Shown here piece by piece: positions 23,572-29,181 of a stretch of 29,181 nucleotides of DNA. How positions within the stretch are numbered: position 1 is the stretch's first letter; each line of letters starts with the position of its first letter. A program made the position numbers and the translations under genes. Source of the stretch: Methyloprofundus sp. (GTDB lineage: Bacteria > Pseudomonadota > Gammaproteobacteria > Methylococcales > Methylomonadaceae); NCBI GenBank assembly GCA_013138555.1, contig WTCN01000135.1, positions 1 to 29,181 of the forward strand, written 5' to 3'. The notes beneath the pieces are model-generated. The model did not search any database. It was given only the letters and a program-made list of their open reading frames with translations, and was not told the DNA's origin.

Positions 23572-25634
23572 TGAAGGCTTTTCGAACTAAAACCTCAATA
23601 CGTAAAAAATTGATTAATGTACTGTTGTTAACCAGTTGCGGTGCGTTATTACTCTCATCTCTGGGGTTTGCGGTTAATGACTGGTTGTCATTACGCAGTG
23701 CGATGTTCGATCACATGCATGGTCAGTCGAGTATTATTGCCAATAACTCTATTGCTGCGATGGCTTTTAACGATGCTGAGTCAGCGAAAGAAACCCTGAA
23801 TACTTTACAAAATGATGCCGATATTGTTGGCGCAGCCTTGTATTTAAACAATAAAACATTATTCGCACATTATGAGCGGGATTCTAATCGTATTCCGGAT
23901 AAGTTGCCTGACCTTAACACGGGTAGCCTAAACGGTGACCAATTCGTGGTTGAAATTATTCTGCATGACAATGAGCCTTTAGGTTACATCATGCTGATTT
24001 CAGATTACAGTAATTTAAAAAAGCGTCAGTTCAATCACTTATTAATTGCTTTCGGGGTGTTTAGCTTAGCGTTATTATTTTCTCTGCTTTTATCAAGGCG
24101 TCTGCAACGCATCATATCAGAACCTATTCTTAAACTTGCTGAAACTGCACGTACGGTTTCTGAAAACCAGGATTATGAATTACGCGCAAAAAAACTATCA
24201 ACTGATGAAATCGGCGCACTCGTCGATGATTTTAATAATATGCTCAGTCAGATTCAATTGCGAGACCATAAATTACTTAAAGCCCGCAACGAATTAGAAA
24301 ACAAGGTTCGAGTCAGAACGCAGGAATTAACCGAATTAACCCGACAGCTTGAGCATCAGGCTTACCACGATACTCTGACTGGATTAAGTAATCGTGTTAC
24401 CTTTGATGATCATCTACAACTGGCGATTAAGCAGGCTAGGCGGCATAAGCAAAAACTGGCTGTTTTGTTTCTGGATCTGGACCGCTTTAAAATTATTAAT
24501 GACACCTTAGGGCATGGAATCGGTGACAAACTACTGATTAGAGTAGCCAAACGTTTATCGGCCTGTCTTAGAGAAAGCGATACGCTTGCGCGTCTCGGGG
24601 GGGATGAGTTTGCAGTATTGTTACCGCAAATCCACCAAGCCTCCGAAGCAGCAGAGGTGGCTAAAAAAATTACCACAGTCATTGCTGAAACGATTATGGT
24701 GGAGGGGTATAGTTTGCATGTGACCACTAGCCTAGGTATCAGTCTGTTTCCAGATGATGGTGAGGAGAGTGAAGTCATTGTTAAAAATGCCGATACTGCA
24801 ATGTATCGTTCCAAAGATCAGGGGAGAAATCAGTTTACTTTTTTTTCCGCTGAAATGAATGCACGAGCAGAGCGACGCTTGATGCTGGAAACTAAATTAA
24901 GAAAGGCTTTAAAGGAAAATCATTTAAGTGTAAATTATCAACCTCGACGGAACACTGAAACACTTGAAATTATAAGTGTTGAAGCACTCGCGCGATGGAA
25001 TGATCCGGAGGAAGGCGCAATAACGCCGGGTGAATTTATCCCGTTAGCTGAAGAATGTGGTTTAATCGCCAAAATTGATGAGTGGGTTCTGGAAACCGCT
25101 TGTCAGGATATGTTATCGGGAAAAAATGGTTTAACTGCGCAAATTAGTCTGGCTGTTAATTTATCCCCGGCACAGTTTATTCGTAAAGACCTGCATGAAG
25201 TGATAGCCTCTATCCTGCAAAGAACGGGATTTCCTGGCTCACGCCTGGAGCTGGAAATTACCGAAAGCTTATTTAGCACAGACAGTAATGATGTTTGTGC
25301 GACTCTTGAACAGCTACGCGCACTCGGTATAGAACTTAGTATTGATGATTTCGGAACGGCTTATTCATCGCTGAGTCGCTTAAAGCAATTACCGCTAAAC
25401 ACCCTGAAAATTGATCAATCATTTATGCGTGATTTGGGTAAAGATCCAGACGATGAGGCATTGGTAAGAACCATTATAACGATGGCGCACAACCTTAATC
25501 TTAAAGTGGTGGCAGAAGGTGTAGAAACCGAATTACAATACCAGTTTGTCAAGCAACATGGCTGTGATATTGTACAAGGTTATTTATTTGGTAAGCCCGT
25601 TTCATTTACACAAATTCAGCAGCTATTATCTTAA
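23571..25634 (+). CDS. YfiN-like CHASE8-HAMP-GGDEF-EAL protein
   Basis: A 687-residue inner-membrane c-di-GMP enzyme. Membrane helices at about 14-37 and 152-174 bracket a CHASE8-type periplasmic domain (NNSIAAMAFNDAESAKETL), as in YfiN/TpbB. HAMP (about 175-230), a short coiled coil, GGDEF (about 259-425) and EAL (about 435-685) follow. GGDEF is intact at about 341-345 with a RESD I-site five residues before it. EAL residues are complete: EALARW, AVNLSPAQF, ELEITES, DDFGTAYSS, KIDQSF, AEGVE, QGY. P. aeruginosa YfiN has no EAL domain, so this version may make and degrade c-di-GMP or switch between them. GGAGG lies close before the ATG, which overlaps the yfiR-like stop. The YfiR-like protein is the probable periplasmic partner. 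Confidence 0.93.
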   Translation: MKAFRTKTSIRKKLINVLLLTSCGALLLSSLGFAVNDWLSLRSAMFDHMHGQSSIIANNSIAAMAFNDAESAKETLNTLQNDADIVGAALYLNNKTLFAHYERDSNRIPDKLPDLNTGSLNGDQFVVEIILHDNEPLGYIMLISDYSNLKKRQFNHLLIAFGVFSLALLFSLLLSRRLQRIISEPILKLAETARTVSENQDYELRAKKLSTDEIGALVDDFNNMLSQIQLRDHKLLKARNELENKVRVRTQELTELTRQLEHQAYHDTLTGLSNRVTFDDHLQLAIKQARRHKQKLAVLFLDLDRFKIINDTLGHGIGDKLLIRVAKRLSACLRESDTLARLGGDEFAVLLPQIHQASEAAEVAKKITTVIAETIMVEGYSLHVTTSLGISLFPDDGEESEVIVKNADTAMYRSKDQGRNQFTFFSAEMNARAERRLMLETKLRKALKENHLSVNYQPRRNTETLEIISVEALARWNDPEEGAITPGEFIPLAEECGLIAKIDEWVLETACQDMLSGKNGLTAQISLAVNLSPAQFIRKDLHEVIASILQRTGFPGSRLELEITESLFSTDSNDVCATLEQLRALGIELSIDDFGTAYSSLSRLKQLPLNTLKIDQSFMRDLGKDPDDEALVRTIITMAHNLNLKVVAEGVETELQYQFVKQHGCDIVQGYLFGKPVSFTQIQQLLS

Positions 25635-25795
25635 ATAGATTTCCGGAACTCAAGGCTCAGGATCTAGCCTCTCTCATTGCCATTTATCCAGCATATTTGT
25701 AGGGTCATTTGTGCTAGTCTTGATGGGGTGGTTTTATGCGCAGTCGCAGAGAATGTAGGGCTGACAGACGCTAATTTTCCACCTCGTGGTGAATT

Positions 25796-25823
25796 TATTT
25801 TTGTGATGGAGTTCACAAAAATA
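25796..25823. promoter_or_regulatory. CRP/Vfr-type operator
   Basis: A perfect 11-bp inverted repeat with a 6-nt centre. Its inner part is exactly TGTGA-N6-TCACA (25802-25817 with flanks), the consensus of CRP-family regulators, with the A/T-rich outer bases such sites prefer. It lies 162 nt after the YfiN-like stop and about 340 nt before the protease start. It would control a promoter nearby, possibly further upstream than the TTGACA candidate. Confidence 0.5.
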
Positions 25824-25915
25824 GCGTAATCTGCAAGGTGGTGCAATGATTTCTGTTATTCTTTTTTATACTCTGTTATTCTAAAAAAATTAGTATGTTA
25901 TAAGGCTAAATTTCG

Positions 25916-25969
25916 CTAAGCTCTGATAGCTTAGATGGAGTGGTCTAAATAATGTAGGCGAAAGCTATC
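25916..25969 (+). other. Two mutually exclusive hairpins
   Basis: CTAAGCT (25916-25922) pairs with AGCTTAG (25928-25934) around a CTGAT loop. GATAGCTT (25925-25932) instead can pair perfectly with AAGCTATC (25962-25969). The two use the same AGCTT and cannot form together. This is an attenuator-like layout, directly before the TTGACA motif. It may be only decayed repeat sequence. Confidence 0.3.
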
Positions 25970-25998
25970 TTGACAAATACAGGTATTGTCAGTAAAAA
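25970..25998 (+). promoter_or_regulatory. Candidate protease promoter with an operator in its spacer
   Basis: A consensus -35 TTGACA (25970-25975), a 17-nt spacer and TAAAAA (25993-25998), four of six -10 matches. Overlapping it, TGACAAATAC (25971-25980) and GTATTGTCA (25983-25991) form an inverted repeat with one bulged base, well placed for a repressor. It would leave about 150 nt of leader before the protease ATG. Confidence 0.4.
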
Positions 25999-26156
25999 AA
26001 ACGCATGCCACTTAGAACGCATTTTATTTTTATCTCATCAAGCTTTTAGATTGTTTTGGTGGGTTTCGCTCCCTTCCAAAAATTTTAGTAATTAGCAACA
26101 CTCTAAAACGCCAATTTTACAAAACAAGACCCACTGGGGTCGAGGTGTTTGTTCAA

Positions 26157-29100
26157 ATGAAAATCATGACTTATTTCCCCAAAACTTTATTAATCATCTT
26201 TTTTGTTATTTTTCTGCTTCCTGCAGGTGCTCAACCACCTGAGCAAAGCAAAGATAATACCCATGATAACTCCCTTCTTCATTCTGGGCTGCGATATGGA
26301 AAAATGCAAGCAGCTCAGTACAGTACATTATTGAATAATATTAAATCACAACAGTCAGTTAAGGTGATTATTCAACTGCAATCTCCAGCTACTTTGTCAA
26401 TAGAAAATCCAGGTCTTTTCGGTGTTTCGGCCGTAAAAGCACGGGCACTGGAAATAAAGGGTTATCAGGATGCCTTTATTGCAAAGAAAGGGCTGCAACA
26501 AGATAACAAGGTCAAACAATTTAAACACATCCCATTTCTTAGTCTCGATATTGATGAAGCTTTATTAGAAGAGCTCATGCAGTCTGAAGAAGTTCTAAGT
26601 ATTAGCGAAGATACACTTAATCGTATCAGCCTTGATGCCAGTATCCCTTATATTGCTGCCGATTCCGTCTGGAATGAAGGCTATACCGGTAGTAATCAGA
26701 CCGTTGCAATACTTGATACGGGTGTTGATTCTGAACATGTTTTTTTGGCTGACCCGGTGACAGGTAGCAAAGTTATTTCAGAGGCATGTTACTCGACTAC
26801 CTATGGACCATTCAATGCAGTGTCTTTATGCTCAGATGGTTCGACCCTTCCAGGGGCAGGCGCAAATTGTACAGGCTATAATGGTTGTTATCATGGGACG
26901 CATGTGGCCGGGATTGCAGCAGGTGATGGTGCCGATTTCTCAGGTGTCGCTAAAGATGCCTCATTGATTGCTATCCAGGTGTTTTCAGGCTTTAATGATC
27001 CAGGTTTTTGTGGTGGCAGCTCTTGCATCGCTGCATTTACTTCAGATATTATTCAGGGCTTAGAAAGAGTCTATACTTTGGCTACTGAAGGCACTTATTC
27101 CATTGCTGCGGTCAATATGAGTCTGGGTGGTGGCGGATATACGAGTGTCAGTGATTGTGATGCGGGAAATTTAGCAACTAAACAAATTATTGATAATCTC
27201 CGCTCAATTGGCATTGCTACCGTTATTGCTTCAGGCAATGAGTCCTTTGCAGATAAAATTTCAGCGCCTGGTTGTATTTCCAGTGCTATCAGTGTGGGTG
27301 CAACCAACAACTTTGATAATGTGGCTAGCTTTAGTAATAGTGCTAGCTGGTTGAGTCTGTTGGCACCGGGTGTCAGTATTACTTCTTCCATGCCTAACGA
27401 TGCATTTTCTAATCTTAGTGGAACATCCATGGCAACGCCTCACGTTGCCGGCGCATTTGCCGTGCTAAAGTCAAAAGTCCCTTCGGCTACTGTTGACCAG
27501 TTGCTTGCAGCAATGGTGAATACCGGGAGACCAACAATAGATTCAGGAAATGGCTTGATAACCCCCAGAATCAAATTGGATAGTGCATCAGATGCATTAG
27601 AGCTTAATCCATTACCGGTTAACATTATTTTAGATAATGACTTTGATGGATCTCAGATTCAGGGTGAATTTGGACGTGTTTTCAATACCCAGAGTTATAA
27701 CGGAAGTTCACTGGAAGGTGCCACTTTCGGGTCAAATACTTTCCGTTTTACACCAGTCTTTCCTCAATCAGGTCATTACCGGGTATATGGTTGGTGGCCA
27801 GCAGCAGCTAGTAACCCTAATGATGCAATTTTTACTATCAAACATGATGATGGCGAAACACAGCTTAATGTTAATCAGCAAGCCAATGGTAGTCAATGGT
27901 ATGAACTAGGTATTTTTTCCTTTAGTACCGATAATCTGGCTTATGTGGAAATTTCTGATGCTAATGACCCGGCAATCATTGCTGATGCTGTGCGCTTTGA
28001 ATTTGTGCCATTCACATTAACGATAGAAAGTAATATATTGCCAGCTGGCACTACTGGTGTTGCGTACGATTACAGTCTTAGTGCGAGCGGTGGTGTATCG
28101 CCATATACCTGGAATATTATTAATGGCAGCTTGCCGGTTGGCTTGTCATTACAGGCCGACGGCACTATTTATGGAACTCCCAGTCAGGTGGGAAGTAGTG
28201 ATTTTACACTACAGCTTACTGACAGTTCGGGAAGTACTGCAGTGCAAGTATTGAATTTGAGTATAAGTTCAGATTCAAATTCAGGTTCAAACCTGGCTTT
28301 TGAAGATGATTTTGAAAGTGGAACATTGGCACCGTGGAGCCAGTTACAATCAGGTTCAATCCAGCTTGTTAATGATCCTGTCTATGGGGGGATTTTGCGA
28401 AAAGTAAGCAATAATGACCCTAATGGCGGCTGGGCACCACTAGGCGCGACACTCAATGATTTTGACCTGGTACTGTATACCCGTAAGCCAAATGCAATGG
28501 GCGGAAATGCCATTCGTTACAGCTTAACGAATGCCAGCGGTAACGGTTATGGCATCACGTTAAGCAATCCCAGTGGTGAGTTAAGTATAGAAAAAAGGAA
28601 TGCATGGAAAGGTTCGTCATTAATTAGAAATGTATCACTGCCTGAAGGTATGGTACTTGACCAATGGTACACTATGCACCTTTCACGCCAGGGTAATGTC
28701 TTAAGTGCTGCCGTTTATATTGGCAGGGTAGAGCCAGGATCGGTAGTGCCAGCAGCCGAGTTAAGCACATCTGACAGTACTTATAGCACATTTAGTCAGG
28801 TAAATATTAATGGGGGTTATGACTTTGATACCGATAATGTGCGTATTGTTGATCTGGCAGTAGCCACCCCATTGAGTGTGCAAACAAGCGCATTAAATGA
28901 TGGTACTTTAAATACGCTTTACAATATAAGCCTTGTTGCTAGCGGGGGGGCTTCCCCTTATACCTGGAGTGTTACGGCAGGTACTTTACCAGCGGGACTT
29001 TCTTTGCAAACCGACGGTACACTTTCTGGCTCACCTAGCCTGTCAGGAACCAGCAATTTCACGGTACAGGTGACTGACAATGCTGGAGACACAGCAATAC

Positions 29101-29181
29101 AAGCATTGAGCCTAACTATAACGATCCCTCCATTGAGTGTGAGTACTGATACATTAAGCAATGGTATGATTGGCAGCCCTT
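26157..29181 (+). CDS. Secreted subtilisin-like (S8) protease with golvesin and He_PIG modules, 3' partial
   Basis: At least 1008 codons, running off the window. A signal peptide (about 1-24), an I9-like propeptide (about 55-150) and an S8 catalytic domain (about 165-465) come first. The catalytic residues are Asp187 (AILDTGVD), His246 (HGTHVAG), oxyanion Asn361 (SGNES) and Ser424 (GTSMATPH). Then come a golvesin C-terminal-like domain (about 485-620, ending ADAVRFEF), an Ig-like He_PIG repeat (about 620-702), a lectin/LamG-like domain (about 714-900), a second He_PIG (about 904-988) and the start of a third (from 991). Such proteases are secreted and cut proteins outside the cell; the extra domains likely bind carbohydrate or place the enzyme at a surface. 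ATG at 26157 follows GAGG by 11 nt; an ATG at 26166 is possible. Confidence 0.92.
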   Translation, partial: MKIMTYFPKTLLIIFFVIFLLPAGAQPPEQSKDNTHDNSLLHSGLRYGKMQAAQYSTLLNNIKSQQSVKVIIQLQSPATLSIENPGLFGVSAVKARALEIKGYQDAFIAKKGLQQDNKVKQFKHIPFLSLDIDEALLEELMQSEEVLSISEDTLNRISLDASIPYIAADSVWNEGYTGSNQTVAILDTGVDSEHVFLADPVTGSKVISEACYSTTYGPFNAVSLCSDGSTLPGAGANCTGYNGCYHGTHVAGIAAGDGADFSGVAKDASLIAIQVFSGFNDPGFCGGSSCIAAFTSDIIQGLERVYTLATEGTYSIAAVNMSLGGGGYTSVSDCDAGNLATKQIIDNLRSIGIATVIASGNESFADKISAPGCISSAISVGATNNFDNVASFSNSASWLSLLAPGVSITSSMPNDAFSNLSGTSMATPHVAGAFAVLKSKVPSATVDQLLAAMVNTGRPTIDSGNGLITPRIKLDSASDALELNPLPVNIILDNDFDGSQIQGEFGRVFNTQSYNGSSLEGATFGSNTFRFTPVFPQSGHYRVYGWWPAAASNPNDAIFTIKHDDGETQLNVNQQANGSQWYELGIFSFSTDNLAYVEISDANDPAIIADAVRFEFVPFTLTIESNILPAGTTGVAYDYSLSASGGVSPYTWNIINGSLPVGLSLQADGTIYGTPSQVGSSDFTLQLTDSSGSTAVQVLNLSISSDSNSGSNLAFEDDFESGTLAPWSQLQSGSIQLVNDPVYGGILRKVSNNDPNGGWAPLGATLNDFDLVLYTRKPNAMGGNAIRYSLTNASGNGYGITLSNPSGELSIEKRNAWKGSSLIRNVSLPEGMVLDQWYTMHLSRQGNVLSAAVYIGRVEPGSVVPAAELSTSDSTYSTFSQVNINGGYDFDTDNVRIVDLAVATPLSVQTSALNDGTLNTLYNISLVASGGASPYTWSVTAGTLPAGLSLQTDGTLSGSPSLSGTSNFTVQVTDNAGDTAIQALSLTITIPPLSVSTDTLSNGMIGSP
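28017..29120 (+). repeat. He_PIG-encoding repeats inside the protease gene
   Basis: The segments at about 28017-28262 and 28869-29118 encode the same Ig-like module: SGG-SPYTW, LP-GLSLQ-DGT, then a G-P-G-S-FT-Q-TD run. They are still visibly similar as DNA, for example CCATATACCTGG against CCTTATACCTGG. A third copy begins at about 29130. This indicates module duplication within the gene. Confidence 0.75.

Larger units (their letters stand above)
25635..26156. other. 522-nt regulatory-looking intergenic region
   Basis: No credible gene in either direction. It holds a CRP-type palindrome (25796-25823), a pair of competing hairpins (25916-25969), a TTGACA promoter candidate (25970-25998) and a TTTTGG...CCAAAA hairpin near 26063-26091 containing GTGGGTTTCGCTCCC, which resembles a degenerate dispersed repeat. 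The likely use is control of the protease gene that follows. Confidence 0.5.

Noticed and set aside
25990..26156. Possible c-di-GMP (GEMM) riboswitch in the protease leader
   Set aside because: The conserved GEMM core and tetraloop pattern are not present; only simple hairpins are seen.
27095..27625. Minus-strand frames within the protease gene
   Set aside because: They lie opposite the S8 catalytic domain, whose motifs and frame are clear.

Overview
The window reads as chromosome of a gammaproteobacterium of moderate to low GC. The main clue is the gatC-gatA-gatB operon lying divergently to mreB-mreC-mreD-mrdA-rodA, an order known from Pseudomonas and related groups. Short palindromic repeats of the 'CGTTCCCACGC' and 'TGCCCACC' kinds and many c-di-GMP proteins would fit an environmental lineage such as the Methylococcales, but that assignment is only an inference.

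Positions 1-5770 form an accessory island. It holds a MoxR-type AAA+ ATPase, a large partner protein with a vWA-like core and a C-terminal formylglycine-generating-enzyme-like (FGE/SUMF1, C-type-lectin fold) domain, a REP-associated tyrosine transposase (RAYT) on the minus strand among REP-like hairpins, and a second, stand-alone FGE-like gene. The 3' ends of the two FGE-like genes share a gap-free 197-nt block. In its 108-nt coding part, 26 differences fall in 15 codons and 14 of those codons change the amino acid, while the interspersed codons are identical. The block runs on past both stop codons as a 44-nt identical stretch with an inverted repeat. This is the pattern of variable regions of a diversity-generating retroelement (DGR). 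No reverse transcriptase or template repeat is visible, so a DGR would have to act from elsewhere or be lost. The two FGE-like domains also lack the active-site cysteine pair of true FGE.

Positions 5778-14889 are core genes: the GatCAB tRNA amidotransferase (minus strand) and the elongasome genes mreB, mreC, mreD, mrdA (PBP2) and rodA (plus strand). mreC seems to lack an ATG/GTG/TTG start in a sensible place; an ATT codon with a Shine-Dalgarno sequence fits best.

Positions 14984-20405 hold a 1201-residue membrane GGDEF-EAL protein with HAMP and three PAS domains, then two minus-strand genes: a zinc nucleoside/base deaminase and an AT-rich acyltransferase-3 membrane protein.

Positions 20756-25634 hold a compact operon: TonB-dependent receptor, periplasmic YfiR-family protein, and a YfiN-like CHASE8/HAMP/GGDEF protein carrying an EAL domain. 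It looks like an outer-membrane-to-c-di-GMP signalling route. A 522-nt non-coding stretch follows, with a perfect CRP-type site, two competing hairpins and a TTGACA promoter candidate. From 26157 to the window edge runs a secreted modular subtilisin-like protease, incomplete at its 3' end.
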